DNA of 64,000 nucleotides from Alcaligenes endophyticus (GTDB lineage Bacteria > Pseudomonadota > Gammaproteobacteria > Burkholderiales > Burkholderiaceae_B): positions 62,001 to 126,000 of the forward strand of contig NZ_JAPKND010000008.1 in assembly GCF_026344035.1 (NCBI RefSeq), given 5' to 3'. Shown here one piece after another: positions 35,037-46,366 of the stretch. The notes under the pieces are model-generated. The model had not been told where the DNA came from. It searched no databases and saw nothing but the letters and a program-made list of their open reading frames with translations. Both the position numbers and the translations under genes were made by a program. How positions within the stretch are numbered: position 1 is the stretch's first letter; each line of letters opens with the position of its first letter.

Positions 35037-36248
35037 TCAGTATTTATCCTTGAAGCCTAGTGCTGTGAGCAACCATAGCAAACTCAGGCCGCTGCCCAAC
35101 CACAAAATGGCGCTGCCATGTCCGCTACGCAGTAATAGGCCACCTATTAAACCTCCGGAAAACACTCCCAAAGATTGCGTGGTGTTGTAAAAACCCAAGG
35201 CCATACCTTTATATTCGGCTGGCGCTACGCGCGATACCAAAGAAGGTTGTAAGGCTTCAAGAATATTGAAAGCAATAAAGAACAATATCAGCATGCCGAT
35301 CATGCCAGGCAGAGTCGTACCCACCCATGGCATTAACGCTAACACCACCACCAGCAACAATACAGCTAGCTCCAGGGCCTGCTTATGCCGCTTACGTGTT
35401 TCGGTATAAAACACAGCCGGCACCATCAATAAAAACGACACTAAAATAACGGGCAAATAAACTTGCCACAACGAAGCAGAGTCAAAATTTCCCAAACGCG
35501 CTAAGCTGCCGGGCACAACGATAAATAGCGACATCAGCACAAAATGTAAGCAAAACACACCTAGATTCAAACGCAGCAGGTCAGCGTGCCGCAGTACCGC
35601 TGAAGCCGGAACCTGGTTAATTGGAGCGCGCGAAATAGGTGCATTGGGCACGACAAACGCAGCAATTAACAAACACACAAACCCCAACAGGCTAATGACC
35701 CAAAATAAGCCCGAAAGCCCAAACTGCCCTACCAGCAGAGGTGATAGCACCAAGGACACTGCAAATGAAATACCAATAGAGCCGCCCACCATTGCCATGG
35801 CTCGCGTACGTACTTCGGGACGCGTGGAGTCTGCCACCCAAGCGGAAATAGCGGCCGATACGGCTCCTAAACCCTGTATACAACGACCAACCGTGACCCA
35901 TTCAATCGAAGTGGCAAGCGCGCACACCACACCACCTGCCACAAATAGCAGCATTCCACCCACAATCACCGGCCTACGCCCAAACTTATCTGAGGCCATC
36001 CCCAACGGGATTTGCAACACGGCTTGCGTTAGCCCATAGGCTCCTAAGGCTAACCCCACTTTAGCAAGGTCATCGCCCCCGACTAAGGTTTGCGCCACCA
36101 CCGCAAAGACAGGGGTTAGCAAAAATAGCCCCAGCATGCGTGAAGCAAATAATAAAGCCAACAACATACTGGCTTTACGCTCTAGGGCGGTGAGACGTAA
36201 ACGCACCGGGCGCTCAGAAGTGGGAGTAGTTTTTTGCTGGATGCTCAT
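35037..36248 (-). CDS. MFS transporter
   Basis: 403 residues with about 12 membrane spans. 'MASDKFGRRPVIVGGMLLFV' is the conserved MFS loop 2-3 motif A (D-x-x-G-R-R), and 'GLGAVSAAISAWVADSTRP' the motif in TM5 of the drug:H+ antiporter (DHA1) group. Function is an efflux carrier by family; the substrate is unknown. It sits between ssb and divergent uvrA, the usual place for this uncharacterised transporter in Bordetella-like genomes. Confidence 0.88.
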   Translation of the reverse strand: MSIQQKTTPTSERPVRLRLTALERKASMLLALLFASRMLGLFLLTPVFAVVAQTLVGGDDLAKVGLALGAYGLTQAVLQIPLGMASDKFGRRPVIVGGMLLFVAGGVVCALATSIEWVTVGRCIQGLGAVSAAISAWVADSTRPEVRTRAMAMVGGSIGISFAVSLVLSPLLVGQFGLSGLFWVISLLGFVCLLIAAFVVPNAPISRAPINQVPASAVLRHADLLRLNLGVFCLHFVLMSLFIVVPGSLARLGNFDSASLWQVYLPVILVSFLLMVPAVFYTETRKRHKQALELAVLLLVVVLALMPWVGTTLPGMIGMLILFFIAFNILEALQPSLVSRVAPAEYKGMALGFYNTTQSLGVFSGGLIGGLLLRSGHGSAILWLGSGLSLLWLLTALGFKDKY

Positions 36249-36362
36249 TCAAAACTCAATAACAACACGCTAATTGGCTAATGAACCAATAGAGTTCACA
36301 AAAAAATCAGCACAACGCGCTATAGTAGCAAGTTACCTTGTAGCTTTCTTCTAGAAAAACTG

Positions 36363-39212
36363 ATGGACGCCATACGCATACGCGGAGCCCGCACGCACAA
36401 CCTCAAAAATATATCTGTAGACCTGCCTCGACATCAACTTGTTGTCGTCACGGGTCTATCGGGTTCCGGCAAGTCGTCCTTAGCATTCGATACCTTGTAT
36501 GCCGAAGGACAACGCCGCTATGTAGAAAGCTTGTCAGCGTATGCCCGGCAGTTTTTACAACTGATGGACAAACCCGATGTCGACTTAATCGAAGGCTTAT
36601 CCCCTGCCATTGCAATTGAACAAAAAGCAGCGGGCCATAACCCAAGATCTACTGTCGGCACCACCACAGAGATACATGACTACCTGCGCTTATTGTACGC
36701 TCGCGTGGGCATCCCCTACTGCCCAGAGCACCATTTACCCCTGCAGGCACAAAGTGTCAGCCAAATGGTGGATCAGATTTTACAATGGGAGCCTGAAACT
36801 AAGATCGCTATTCTGGCGCCCATTCGTCCCGACGGCAAGCATAGCCTGAACACATCGCTCCAAGCCCTACAAGCGCAAGGTTTTGTGCGGGTACGCATTC
36901 AGGGCACGATGTATACCTTAGACGACAGGCCAAGTTTCGAAGGGCTAGACACCTCTACGGTGCAAGTTGTCGTGGATCGTTTACGTGTGCGTACCGATGC
37001 TCAACAGCGGTTGGCGGAAAGCCTAGAAACCGCCTTGAATCAAGCTGACGGCCGTGTCGTGGTACTCAATATGGATACTGAGCAAGAGCATGTGTATTCC
37101 AGCCATTATGCCTGCCCTGCCTGTGACTACAGCCTCAGCACCCTAGAGCCACGCTTATTCAGTTTTAATAACCCCGCCGGTGCTTGCCCTCAATGTAACG
37201 GCTTAGGTCAAGTAGATATCTTCGATCAAGATCTGGTTCTTGCCTTTCCAGACTTAAGTCTGGCTGGGGGTGCCATTGTTGGGTGGGATAAACGCAATGC
37301 CTTTATTTACACCCTCTTAACCAGCTTGGCGGCGCATTATGAATTCAATATCGACGATCCGTTTAATTGTTTGACTCCCGAGGTACAGCATAAAATACTG
37401 TACGGCTCTGGCGAGGAACAAATCTCCTTTCTCTACTTAAACGAGGGCGGCCGTACGACGGTAAAAACTCACGCCTTCGAGGGAGTGATTCCCAATCTTG
37501 AGCGGCGCTGGAACGAAACTGACTCCACTGCGGTACGCGACGAGCTAGCCAAACTACGCCGTACCCATATTTGCCCGTCTTGCCAGGGGGCACGCTTACG
37601 CCTTGAAGCACGTCACGTACGTATTGGAATGGATACCGCCCAAGAGCAAGAGGTTGGCTTAGCTATTTATGAGGTAGAAGCCTTATCGCTGGCTGACTGC
37701 CTACATTGGTTCGAGCAGTTGGAACTACGGGGGGCTCGCAAAGAGATTGCCGACCGTATCCTTAAAGAAATTCGAGCTCGCCTAGAGTTTCTCAATAACG
37801 TGGGTCTGAGCTATTTGTCCTTGGATCGCAGTGCCGACACTATCTCTGGTGGGGAAGCTCAGCGCATACGTCTAGCCAGCCAAATAGGCTCGGGTTTAAC
37901 AGGTGTCATGTATGTGTTGGACGAACCCTCGATTGGTCTGCATCAACGCGACAACGAGCGTCTTATTCACACCCTAGAGCATTTGCGCAACTTAGGTAAT
38001 AGCGTCATTGTGGTGGAGCATGACGAGGACATGATACGTGCTGCCGATTACGTGATTGACATGGGGCCAGGAGCCGGAGAGCATGGAGGCCAAGTCATCG
38101 CGCAAGGTACACCTGCCGAACTCTGCGCTAACCCTGCTTCCTTAACAGGGCAATATCTGAATGGTGAGCTGGCTATCCGTGCACCGCACACCCGTCCCAT
38201 GGAGGAATCTCTAGAATGGCTAGAGCTTATCGGGGCGTCGGGGCATAATCTGAAGTCCGTCCACCTGCGCATCCCTGCCACACGTTTAACCTGTATCACT
38301 GGGGTGTCAGGCTCAGGCAAGTCAACGCTCATCAATGAAACACTAGCAACGGCCTTATCCGGTCGCTTACACCGAGCCCAAACACCGCCCGCCCCCTACG
38401 AAAGCCTTCTAGGGGTAGAGCTTTTTGACAAAATTATCTCTGTCGACCAAAGCCCCATCGGTCGCACCCCACGCAGTAACCCCGCTACCTACACCGGTAT
38501 GTTTACCAGTATTCGTGAGCTCTTTGCCGGCGTCCCCGAAGCCCGCTTACGTGGCTATGACCCTGGGCGATTTTCCTTTAATGTAAAGGGTGGACGTTGC
38601 GAGGCTTGCCAAGGGGATGGCGTAGTCAAAGTGGAAATGCACTTTCTGCCTGATGTGTATGTGCCATGCGAAGTCTGCCAAGGGCTACGCTATAACCGCG
38701 AAACCTTAGATATACGGTACCGCGGCCTGAATATCAGCGAAGTGCTTGACCTGACAGTCGCGCAAGCGATGGAGTTCTTCGATGCCGTGCCTGCTGTGGC
38801 TCGCAAACTGTCCACGCTGATGGATGTAGGCTTGTCGTATATACGCTTAGGACAAAGTGCCACCACACTTTCTGGCGGGGAAGCGCAACGGGTCAAGTTG
38901 TCGTTAGAACTCTCTCGACGCAGCACTGGGCGCACCATTTATATCTTAGACGAACCCACTACAGGATTACACTTCCATGATATTGCCGTACTGCTGGACG
39001 TACTCAATAAACTCGTTGATGCAGGCAACACCGTGGTGGTCATCGAACATAATCTGGATGTGATTAAAACCGCAGACTGGGTGGTCGATATGGGGCCGGA
39101 GGGTGGCCAAGGAGGGGGCTCTATTGTGGTGCAGGGCACCCCTGCCGATGTCGCCGCATGTGCGGCAAGCCATACTGGTCGCTACTTACGTACGCTCTTA
39201 GCCACTACATGA
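36363..39212 (+). CDS. uvrA: excinuclease ABC subunit A
   Basis: 949 residues, the full length of UvrA. Walker A of the first ATPase is 'GLSGSGKSS' (31-39) and of the second 'GVSGSGKST'. Two zinc modules appear as '[12 protein letters not shown]' with 'CPQCNG', and 'CEACQGDG' with 'CEVCQG'. The signatures '[15 protein letters not shown]' and '[16 protein letters not shown]' are present. UvrA2B finds bulky lesions in nucleotide excision repair. Its 3' end overlaps the convergent dgt gene by 8 bp. No LexA box was seen in the 114-bp upstream gap. Confidence 0.98.
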   Translation: MDAIRIRGARTHNLKNISVDLPRHQLVVVTGLSGSGKSSLAFDTLYAEGQRRYVESLSAYARQFLQLMDKPDVDLIEGLSPAIAIEQKAAGHNPRSTVGTTTEIHDYLRLLYARVGIPYCPEHHLPLQAQSVSQMVDQILQWEPETKIAILAPIRPDGKHSLNTSLQALQAQGFVRVRIQGTMYTLDDRPSFEGLDTSTVQVVVDRLRVRTDAQQRLAESLETALNQADGRVVVLNMDTEQEHVYSSHYACPACDYSLSTLEPRLFSFNNPAGACPQCNGLGQVDIFDQDLVLAFPDLSLAGGAIVGWDKRNAFIYTLLTSLAAHYEFNIDDPFNCLTPEVQHKILYGSGEEQISFLYLNEGGRTTVKTHAFEGVIPNLERRWNETDSTAVRDELAKLRRTHICPSCQGARLRLEARHVRIGMDTAQEQEVGLAIYEVEALSLADCLHWFEQLELRGARKEIADRILKEIRARLEFLNNVGLSYLSLDRSADTISGGEAQRIRLASQIGSGLTGVMYVLDEPSIGLHQRDNERLIHTLEHLRNLGNSVIVVEHDEDMIRAADYVIDMGPGAGEHGGQVIAQGTPAELCANPASLTGQYLNGELAIRAPHTRPMEESLEWLELIGASGHNLKSVHLRIPATRLTCITGVSGSGKSTLINETLATALSGRLHRAQTPPAPYESLLGVELFDKIISVDQSPIGRTPRSNPATYTGMFTSIRELFAGVPEARLRGYDPGRFSFNVKGGRCEACQGDGVVKVEMHFLPDVYVPCEVCQGLRYNRETLDIRYRGLNISEVLDLTVAQAMEFFDAVPAVARKLSTLMDVGLSYIRLGQSATTLSGGEAQRVKLSLELSRRSTGRTIYILDEPTTGLHFHDIAVLLDVLNKLVDAGNTVVVIEHNLDVIKTADWVVDMGPEGGQGGGSIVVQGTPADVAACAASHTGRYLRTLLATT

Positions 39213-40329
39213 CAAACAACTGTTGATGCTCACGTATGGCATGACGATCGGTCATGCCCGCAATGTAGTCCGCAATCGCGCGCGCCTGCTCGATGCGATC
39301 GTCACGTCGGTGCTCTTGTGCCAGCACCCGAGGATCGTCCAGAAAAGCCTGAAATAACTCACGCACAATACGGCGCGCCTTATTTGTCATGCGCACAACT
39401 TTGTAATGCCGATATAAATTTCGATGTAAAAAACGCTTTAACTCGTCCGCCTCGGCGCGCATCTGGGTTGAAAAGCTGGCTAATCTAGGCAAGTCGCGCA
39501 CCTCATCAACATGTTCAGGCTGGTAGCGTTGCAAATTAGCTAACGTGGTCTGGGTTAAATCTATAACCAAAGTGTTAATCATGCGTCGAATAATTTCAGC
39601 AACCAAACGCTTACCTTGTAACGCGGGATACAGTGTGCGCACCTGAGCATAATGGCGGGCAAATAGGCTCAACTCCATCAACTGTTCGATTTGGATTAAA
39701 CCCGAGCGTAATCCGTCATCAATATCATGGTTGTTGTAGGCGATTTCATCGGCCAGATTGGCCAGTTGAGCTTCTAAAGAAGGTTGCTGCTTTTGTAGAA
39801 AACGCTCCCCCACGTCGCCTAACAATAACGCGTGCTTTACCGAGCAATGCTTGAGTATGCCTTCCCGCGTTTCAAAACAAAGATTTAGGCCATTGAAGGC
39901 GGCGTAACGCTCTTCAAGCTCGTCAACAATACGCAAACTCTGTAAGTTGTGCTCAAACCCGCCGGCTTGCGGGCAAAGCTCTTGCATACATGCGTTTAAC
40001 TCATCCTGACCCGCATGCCCAAAAGGAGTATGGCCTAAATCGTGTGCCAGAGAAATGGCCTCAATTAAGTCCTCGTGTAAGCCCAGGTTACGTGCCACAG
40101 CACGGGCAATCTGAGCCACCTCTAGGCTATGAGTTAACCGAGTACGAAACAAATCACCTTCATGATTGATAAAAACCTGCGTTTTATACTCTAGTAGACG
40201 AAAGGCATTGCAGTGCACGATGCGGTCGCGATCTCGCTGGAAGGCATTACGCCCTTGCGGCGCAGCCTCGGAGTGCCGCCGGCCGCGGGATTGTTCAGGG
40301 AAACAAGCATAAGCGGCCAAACGTGACAT
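39205..40329 (-). CDS. dgt: deoxyguanosinetriphosphate triphosphohydrolase-like protein
   Basis: 374 residues with the HD phosphohydrolase motif: His67 in '[17 protein letters not shown]', His96-Asp97 in '[17 protein letters not shown]' and a later Asp. '[20 protein letters not shown]' is typical of the Dgt-like (type 2) family. It splits dNTPs to deoxynucleosides and triphosphate. The ATG at 40329 has AGGAG 7 nt upstream; a longer start would run into aroB. It is the last gene of aroK-aroB-dgt, 4 bp after aroB. Confidence 0.93.
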   Translation of the reverse strand: MSRLAAYACFPEQSRGRRHSEAAPQGRNAFQRDRDRIVHCNAFRLLEYKTQVFINHEGDLFRTRLTHSLEVAQIARAVARNLGLHEDLIEAISLAHDLGHTPFGHAGQDELNACMQELCPQAGGFEHNLQSLRIVDELEERYAAFNGLNLCFETREGILKHCSVKHALLLGDVGERFLQKQQPSLEAQLANLADEIAYNNHDIDDGLRSGLIQIEQLMELSLFARHYAQVRTLYPALQGKRLVAEIIRRMINTLVIDLTQTTLANLQRYQPEHVDEVRDLPRLASFSTQMRAEADELKRFLHRNLYRHYKVVRMTNKARRIVRELFQAFLDDPRVLAQEHRRDDRIEQARAIADYIAGMTDRHAIREHQQLFVM

Positions 40330-40333
40330 GGGT

Positions 40334-41422
40334 TTACTCCTGAGTTGAGCTCTCAAAACGACGCAGTACTTCACGTACTGCACTGGCCTCTACGGTTTGC
40401 ACTACCGCTTTACCCATATGGGGTAGCAGTACAAAGCGCAATTGCCCGCCTTCTGTTTTCTTGTCTACCTGCATTAACTCCAGCCACTTATCCGCAGACC
40501 AGGCAGGCGGTACAGATGGGCAGCCACTCGCTATCACCAGTTCACGAATGGCGTGGACGTGTGCAGGGGGCAAGCCACATACTAACGCAGACAGTTCAGC
40601 CGCCATAATCATGCCGCAACCTACCGCTTCACCATGCAACCATTGCCCATATCCCAGTCCTGACTCTATCGCATGTCCAAAGGTATGACCAAAATTTAAA
40701 ATAGCGCGTAAACCTGACTCCCGCTCGTCTTGCGAAACCACTTCTGCCTTGACCTCGCAGGAGCGTTGTATCGCATAGGCCAAAGCAGGTGCATTGAGTT
40801 GACGTAAGGCCGGCATATTCGCCCCGCACCAATCGAAAAACTGAGAGTCATAAATCATCCCGTACTTGATCACCTCAGCCAAGCCAGCGGAAATTTCACG
40901 CCCAGGTAAGGAGTTCAGTACGGTGGTGTCAATTTCAACCGCTACCGGTTGATAAAAGGCACCAATCATGTTTTTACCTAAAGGATGGTTAATAGCAGTT
41001 TTGCCTCCCACAGAGGAGTCGACCTGCGACAATAAGGTGGTGGGCACCTGCAAAAAGCGCACGCCACGCATGAAGCACGCCGCTGCAAAACCCGCCATAT
41101 CCCCGATGACCCCGCCCCCCAAGGCGACGATCAAAGCTTTCCGATCTAGACGCTCAGCCAATAAACGATCAAAAATCACATTCAAAGTGGACCATGATTT
41201 ATGCTCCTCGCCATCGGGCAACATAATCGTCAAGACTCGTTTTCCACTTTCCTCTAGTGCGCGTCGCACTTGATCCCCATACAAACCATCCACCGTTGGG
41301 TTGGTGACGATCGCAATCGCCGTTGTCGATGCAGGGATACTTTGAGCGAGCGCATTTAAACGCCCCGCTGCGATATGGATGGGATACACACCACCCTCGG
41401 TATTTACCTGGACCAGACTCAT
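40334..41422 (-). CDS. aroB: 3-dehydroquinate synthase
   Basis: 362 residues. '[19 protein letters not shown]' and '[20 protein letters not shown]' are the NAD+ and active-site signatures, and '[20 protein letters not shown]' with 'HGEAVGCGM' supplies metal ligands. It cyclises DAHP to 3-dehydroquinate, shikimate step 2. The ATG overlaps the aroK stop by one base (TAATG), giving coupled translation. Confidence 0.97.
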   Translation of the reverse strand: MSLVQVNTEGGVYPIHIAAGRLNALAQSIPASTTAIAIVTNPTVDGLYGDQVRRALEESGKRVLTIMLPDGEEHKSWSTLNVIFDRLLAERLDRKALIVALGGGVIGDMAGFAAACFMRGVRFLQVPTTLLSQVDSSVGGKTAINHPLGKNMIGAFYQPVAVEIDTTVLNSLPGREISAGLAEVIKYGMIYDSQFFDWCGANMPALRQLNAPALAYAIQRSCEVKAEVVSQDERESGLRAILNFGHTFGHAIESGLGYGQWLHGEAVGCGMIMAAELSALVCGLPPAHVHAIRELVIASGCPSVPPAWSADKWLELMQVDKKTEGGQLRFVLLPHMGKAVVQTVEASAVREVLRRFESSTQE

Positions 41423-42024
41423 TAAGCTACCCCTTTAAGCAAAGCCAATAACTGCCGAACCACAGGCGCCACAGGCGCTGAGCCGGTTTCAAAAGACAAA
41501 TGCGCAACCTCATGATACAAGGGTTCGCGCTGTTCTAATAAACGTGCAAGCGTTCCGCGGGGATCACTATTTTGCAACAGTGGGCGGTTACGATCGCGCG
41601 CTACCCGTCGAAATAGCTCATCTACACTAGCACGCAAATACACGACCGTCCCGCGTTCGCGCAGATAATGCCGATTCAGCGACGAAAGTATGGCTCCTCC
41701 CCCCGTTGCCAGTACAATACCAGGCATACGGGATACCGCATCCAGTACCGCTGACTCACGTTTGCGGAACCCTTCTTCCCCTTCGAAGTCAAAGATAGTT
41801 GCCACCCGGACGCCACAACGCGCCTCAAGCTCATGATCCAAATCGATAAACTTTCGATTCATTTCCTTAGCGAGCTGTCGGCCTATTGTGGTCTTTCCGG
41901 CACCCATCATTCCGACTAAAATAATGGGACGTGCACCGCCTTGTTGTAATTCCAGCAGTTCAGACTCGGTTAAAGGACTAGGATGATCAACGGACATCAG
42001 GTGTACAGGTAAAGAGTCATTCAT
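41422..42024 (-). CDS. aroK: shikimate kinase
   Basis: 200 residues. Walker A is 'GMMGAGKTT' (38-46), with 'KFIDLDHELEARCG' (shikimate-binding Asp) and 'LATGGGAILS' following. Transfers phosphate from ATP to shikimate. The N-terminal 33 residues exceed the minimal kinase; an internal start at Met10 is possible. First gene of aroK-aroB-dgt, divergent from mrcA. Confidence 0.96.
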   Translation of the reverse strand: MNDSLPVHLMSVDHPSPLTESELLELQQGGARPIILVGMMGAGKTTIGRQLAKEMNRKFIDLDHELEARCGVRVATIFDFEGEEGFRKRESAVLDAVSRMPGIVLATGGGAILSSLNRHYLRERGTVVYLRASVDELFRRVARDRNRPLLQNSDPRGTLARLLEQREPLYHEVAHLSFETGSAPVAPVVRQLLALLKGVA

Positions 42025-42141
42025 TTGTGTATTATCCCATTAGCACCTGTAAAGCACAGGCCATATTGCCGAATTATATTGTTACATTATGTCCGCGCAT
42101 AATATCCAGTCCGAAACTTATTGGGCTTAAAATCACAGCCA

Positions 42142-44571
42142 ATGAGTTCTCCTAAGACTTCCTCCCCCTCCGCCCCTACGCGTTCCTCCGGTTCCTTTTT
42201 TGTCCGCTTAGTGACAAAAACAGTGATTTTACTCGGAGGCCTAGGTTTATGCGCAGCACTATTAGCGTCTTTAGCACTGGCGCTAACTTGGCCTAATCTG
42301 CCTGACCTCAGTGCTATGATCGATTATCGACCCCGTGTACCCCTACGCATCTACACCGCTGATAAAGTATTAATCGGTGAGTTCGGCGAAGAGCGTCGCA
42401 ACGTACTGCGCTCTGACGAGATCCCTGACGTCATGAAATCTGCCATTCTAGCGGCGGAGGACGATCGTTTTTATCAGCACAGCGGTATAGACTGGATGGG
42501 TGTGGGGCGTGCCGCGCTGGCTAACCTCACGCATATGTCCAAAACCCAAGGGGCAAGCACCATTACCATGCAGGTAGCGCGTAACTTTTATCTCTCCTCA
42601 GATAAAACCTACACGCGTAAGTTCTACGAGCTAATGCTCACGTTCAAAATTGAAGCCACCCTAAGCAAAGAGCAGATTCTTGAACTGTACATGAATCAAA
42701 TTTTCTTAGGACATAGGGCCTATGGCTTTGCGGCTGCCTCACGCACTTATTTGGGTAAAGAACTGGCCGACGTTACCATTGCTGAAGCAGCCATCTTGGC
42801 GGGTATCCCCAAGGCACCCTCACGCTATAACCCTATCGCCAATTTTTCTCGCGCGAAAAGCCGCCAAGCTTATGTACTAGGCCGTATGCGTGCCCTAGGT
42901 TACATCACCGAGGCTGAATATGAACAAGCCATGCATCAGGAAATTATTATTAAGCCTGCTGTAGGAACCCCTGCCGGCGGCTATGCCGTGCATGGTGAGT
43001 ATGCAGCAGAATTAGCGCGCCAATTGCTACACGGGGTATACCAAGAAAATGTCTACTCCCGCGGGCTAAACATCTACACCACCATAGACTCTAAAGACCA
43101 AGAGGCTGCGTATCTAGCGCTTCGGAATGGTGTGCTCAATTACACCCGCCGTGCCCGCTATACAGGGCCGCAAGGGCAAATCGCCCTACCGGCTGGTCTT
43201 GAAAATGATGCCGCCGCACTGGATGCCACCTTAGACCAAACCTTTGAAAAGTTTCCCGATGTTGGCGATATGCTGACCGGTGTAGTTTTGGAGGCTAGCC
43301 CCACACATATCCGTGTCGCCCGCAGCGCCGAAAAAATCATCGACGTCACGGATAAACGGGCCCTTAATATTGTCGCCCGCGGCTTAGGTAACAAAGCGGC
43401 CCCTGATGTAAAAATAGAGCGCGGCTCCGTCGTGTACTTATTCAAACAGCCGGAGTACTGGGAAGTACTCAACATGCCTTCCGTGCAGGCGGCCCTGGTA
43501 TCCATGCGCCCACAAGATGGGGCCATTAAAGCTATGGTCGGAGGTTTTCATTTCTCGGATGGTAAGTTCAATCGCGTCACACAAGCTTGGCGCCAACCAG
43601 GTTCGGCATTTAAGCCCTTTATTTACGCCTCTGCCTTAGAACGTGGTTTGACTCCCGCTACGCAGATCTCTGACGAACCATTCATTATCCCTGCCACCGC
43701 CACCTCTAAAGCGTGGGCGCCTAAAAACTATGGCCGCACCTACGAGCCGATGCTCACCATGCGCCAAGGACTATACAAGTCTAAAAACATGGTCTCTATC
43801 CGGATCATGCAAGCGGTAGGGGCCAAATACGTACAGGACTACCTCACGCGCTTTGGTTTTGACCCGGCACGTCAACCGGCCGTTCTACCATTAGCGTTAG
43901 GAGCTGGTAGTGTTACCCCTCTCCAATTAGCTGCCGCGTACAGTGTGTTTGCCAATGGCGGCTACCGCGTACAACCTTATCTGATCGACCACGTCACCGA
44001 CAGTACCGGAAAAGTCATCATGCAAGCCCAACCAACCATTGCTGGTGACTCGGCGGCCCGTGCTATTGATGCTCGCACCGCCTATGTCATGAATGATATG
44101 CTACGAGGCGTCGCCACTTCAGGAACCGGGGCCCGTGCTTCCGCCACCTTAAAACGCAATGACATAGGTGGTAAAACAGGTACCACCAATGATTCGCATG
44201 ACGCTTGGTTTGCTGGCTACACTCCCAAACTGGTGAGTGTCGCTTGGATGGGTTTTGATCAACCCCGTAGCCTAGGTTCAGGCGAGACCGGCGGTGGTGC
44301 AGCCATGCCCATCTGGATTGACTACATGGGCAAAGCCCTCGCCGGTGAACCTTTGGCCCCTCCCGGCGCCATGCCACCGGGCTTAAGCCGACAAAACGGC
44401 GACTTCTATTTTGATGAGTTTCCTCCCGGGCAAGCCATCGCTCGAGTAGGCCTACCCGCCCCCGGAGACTTTGACGGCATTGATGATCTTCTACGCCAAC
44501 TGCCGTCAGAACCCAGCCCTGGCCGGGAAAGCTCATCCTCACCGCAAACCAGTAATTTCGTAACTTTTTAA
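42142..44571 (+). CDS. mrcA: penicillin-binding protein 1A
   Basis: About 809 residues. A short cytoplasmic tail and one membrane anchor ('TVILLGGLGLCAALLASLAL') precede the glycosyltransferase domain with the catalytic Glu in 'AAEDDRFYQHSGIDWMGVG'. The transpeptidase domain has the SXXK serine Ser488 in 'QPGSAFKPFIYA', SXN in 'YKSKNMVSIRIM' and KTG at 678-680. An OB-like insert lies between the domains. It polymerises and cross-links peptidoglycan. The ATG at 42142 is preferred over the in-frame TTG 21 nt upstream. It is divergent from aroK, with no pilMNOPQ operon between them. A strong terminator follows. Confidence 0.96.
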   Translation: MSSPKTSSPSAPTRSSGSFFVRLVTKTVILLGGLGLCAALLASLALALTWPNLPDLSAMIDYRPRVPLRIYTADKVLIGEFGEERRNVLRSDEIPDVMKSAILAAEDDRFYQHSGIDWMGVGRAALANLTHMSKTQGASTITMQVARNFYLSSDKTYTRKFYELMLTFKIEATLSKEQILELYMNQIFLGHRAYGFAAASRTYLGKELADVTIAEAAILAGIPKAPSRYNPIANFSRAKSRQAYVLGRMRALGYITEAEYEQAMHQEIIIKPAVGTPAGGYAVHGEYAAELARQLLHGVYQENVYSRGLNIYTTIDSKDQEAAYLALRNGVLNYTRRARYTGPQGQIALPAGLENDAAALDATLDQTFEKFPDVGDMLTGVVLEASPTHIRVARSAEKIIDVTDKRALNIVARGLGNKAAPDVKIERGSVVYLFKQPEYWEVLNMPSVQAALVSMRPQDGAIKAMVGGFHFSDGKFNRVTQAWRQPGSAFKPFIYASALERGLTPATQISDEPFIIPATATSKAWAPKNYGRTYEPMLTMRQGLYKSKNMVSIRIMQAVGAKYVQDYLTRFGFDPARQPAVLPLALGAGSVTPLQLAAAYSVFANGGYRVQPYLIDHVTDSTGKVIMQAQPTIAGDSAARAIDARTAYVMNDMLRGVATSGTGARASATLKRNDIGGKTGTTNDSHDAWFAGYTPKLVSVAWMGFDQPRSLGSGETGGGAAMPIWIDYMGKALAGEPLAPPGAMPPGLSRQNGDFYFDEFPPGQAIARVGLPAPGDFDGIDDLLRQLPSEPSPGRESSSSPQTSNFVTF

Positions 44572-44577
44572 CCTACC

Positions 44578-44603
44578 ACGCCAGCATAAGCTGGCGTTTT
44601 TTT
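44578..44603 (+). terminator. intrinsic terminator after mrcA
   Basis: CGCCAGC (44579-44585) pairs perfectly with GCTGGCG (44590-44596) around ATAA and is followed by seven T. Confidence 0.92.
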
Positions 44604-44706
44604 ATGCCCGCTGCTTAATCAGTGGCCCTACCCACACTAGCGAGGTGTTTATTATGAGCAAGCACTGGCATAATAAAAGCCCCGAACGCTCATGCTTAAC
44701 GCTGCT

Positions 44707-44859
44707 ATGCCTCATACCTCTCTCTCTTACCGCTGCATCCAACGCTTATTTTCTATAATGCTATGCTCGTGCTTACTGTCAGCCTGCGGTTATAAAGGTC
44801 CCTTAGAGCACCCTGCCGCTCAACCACAGCCGCCTAGCGCAGAGCAACCCAACACCTAA
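44707..44859 (+). CDS. lptM: LptM-like small lipoprotein
   Basis: 50 residues read directly. A short basic N-terminus and a hydrophobic core lead to the lipobox 'LLSACGYKGPLEHP', then a Pro/Gln-rich tail to a TAA. Signal peptidase II would cleave before the cysteine. The LptM (YifL) family has the hallmark C-G-x-K-G-P-L after the lipid-modified Cys and lies upstream of lysA, exactly as here (65 nt to lysA). In E. coli LptM helps LptD oxidation and LPS transport at the outer membrane. An alternative start 15 nt upstream (44692) adds five residues. Confidence 0.85.
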   Translation: MPHTSLSYRCIQRLFSIMLCSCLLSACGYKGPLEHPAAQPQPPSAEQPNT

Positions 44860-44924
44860 CTAGTCTGACTTCTGTCTTAAGCCCCGAGCCGCCTAGCTCT
44901 AAACTTTCTCTTTTTTGCTTACTC

Positions 44925-46196
44925 ATGACCGTCGCACCTCATTTTCAATTCCACCACCGCACCCTACATGCCGAGCAAGTCCCTCTCACGGAGCTCGCTG
45001 AGCAATTTGGCACGCCTTTGTACGTTTATTCGCGCCACGCCCTGCGTGATGCGTGGGAGTCCTACCGTATCGCCGGTCAGGGCCGTAAACTACTGGTTTG
45101 TTATGGCATGAAAGCCAACTCTAATCTGGCCGTTCTGCAAGAATTTGCCCAATTAGGTACTGGCTTTGATATTGTTTCTGGTGGTGAATTAGCGCGTGTC
45201 TTAGCGGCAGGTGGCGATCCGAGCAAAGTGGTATTTTCCGGCGTGGGCAAACAAGTATGGGAAATTGAGGCTGCCCTACAAGCCGGGGTAAAGTGCTTCA
45301 ACGTAGAGTCTGAAGGCGAACTAGAACGCATTGCTGAAATCGCCGCGCGTATGGGCAAACGTGCTCCTATCTCCTTGCGTGTGAACCCCGATGTCGATGC
45401 CCACACACACCCCTATATTTCTACTGGCCTCAAAGACAACAAATTCGGGGTGCCTATCGAGCACGCCCCCGCTATTTATGCACGTGCACAGCAACTAGAA
45501 AGCTTGCTCATCACAGGTGTCGATTGCCATATAGGATCACAGATCACGGAAATCAGTCCTTATCTCGATGCCTTAGATAAGCTCATCAAGCTTATTAAGC
45601 AATTACAAGCTCAAGGCGTACAGCTCGAGCATTTAGATTTAGGCGGTGGCTTAGGCATCCGATACACCGACGAAACCCCCGCCACGCCAAGTGATTTACT
45701 CAGCCACGTATTTGTAGCCCTCGATGAGCATCAACTGGGCCATTTGGAAATCGTTCTCGAACCAGGCCGCTCAATGGTGGGGAATGCCGGGGTGCTGTTA
45801 ACTCGAGTCGAATACCTCAAGCACGGTGACGGTAAAAATTTCGCCATTATTGACGCCGCCATGAATGACCTGATCCGCCCGACCTTGTACGATGCCTGGC
45901 ACAGCGTAGAGGCCGTGGAGCCCCGACCCGTCAACCCGGACACACCAGTGTACGATTTAGTAGGCCCCATTTGTGAAAGTGGCGACTGGATAGCCCGCGA
46001 CCGTCAATTAGCCTTGGCACCCGATGACTTGCTCGCCATCATGTCTGCGGGCGCCTATGCCTTTACCATGTCTAGCCAGTACAATACGCGCCCTAGGGCC
46101 GCTGAAGTCATGGTGGACGGAAGCACGGTGCATCTCATCAGGCCACGGGAAGAGCTAGCCAGTTTATTCGCCTCTGAACGTCTACTTCCTAAATAA
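44925..46196 (+). CDS. lysA: diaminopimelate decarboxylase
   Basis: 423 residues, fold III PLP enzyme. PLP-binding Lys63 is in 'CYGMKANSNLAVL'; 'DCHIGSQITEISPYLDA', 'LDLGGGLGIRY' and 'LEPGRSMVGNAGVL' are phosphate/PLP segments. The catalytic Cys is in 'GPICESGDW'. It converts meso-DAP to lysine. Stands 65 nt downstream of lptM, likely one transcript. Confidence 0.97.
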   Translation: MTVAPHFQFHHRTLHAEQVPLTELAEQFGTPLYVYSRHALRDAWESYRIAGQGRKLLVCYGMKANSNLAVLQEFAQLGTGFDIVSGGELARVLAAGGDPSKVVFSGVGKQVWEIEAALQAGVKCFNVESEGELERIAEIAARMGKRAPISLRVNPDVDAHTHPYISTGLKDNKFGVPIEHAPAIYARAQQLESLLITGVDCHIGSQITEISPYLDALDKLIKLIKQLQAQGVQLEHLDLGGGLGIRYTDETPATPSDLLSHVFVALDEHQLGHLEIVLEPGRSMVGNAGVLLTRVEYLKHGDGKNFAIIDAAMNDLIRPTLYDAWHSVEAVEPRPVNPDTPVYDLVGPICESGDWIARDRQLALAPDDLLAIMSAGAYAFTMSSQYNTRPRAAEVMVDGSTVHLIRPREELASLFASERLLPK

Positions 46197-46366
46197 ATTC
46201 AAAAACCGGCGTTTAAATCTTAAAGAAATATGGCCATATTCCGTTAACCAGACATGTATTAGGGGAGTGTCAATCTTACGCGCCCTAGCTAAAAGCTACT
46301 TACCTAGAAAAATCAATACCTTGAGCATCTATGTAAAAGCTAAGCGCTGGAGATGTAAACGTCATT

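Noticed and set aside
36249-36362. possible LexA box in the uvrA-MFS gap
   Set aside because: I looked for CTG-N10-CAG and found no match, so no SOS site is claimed.
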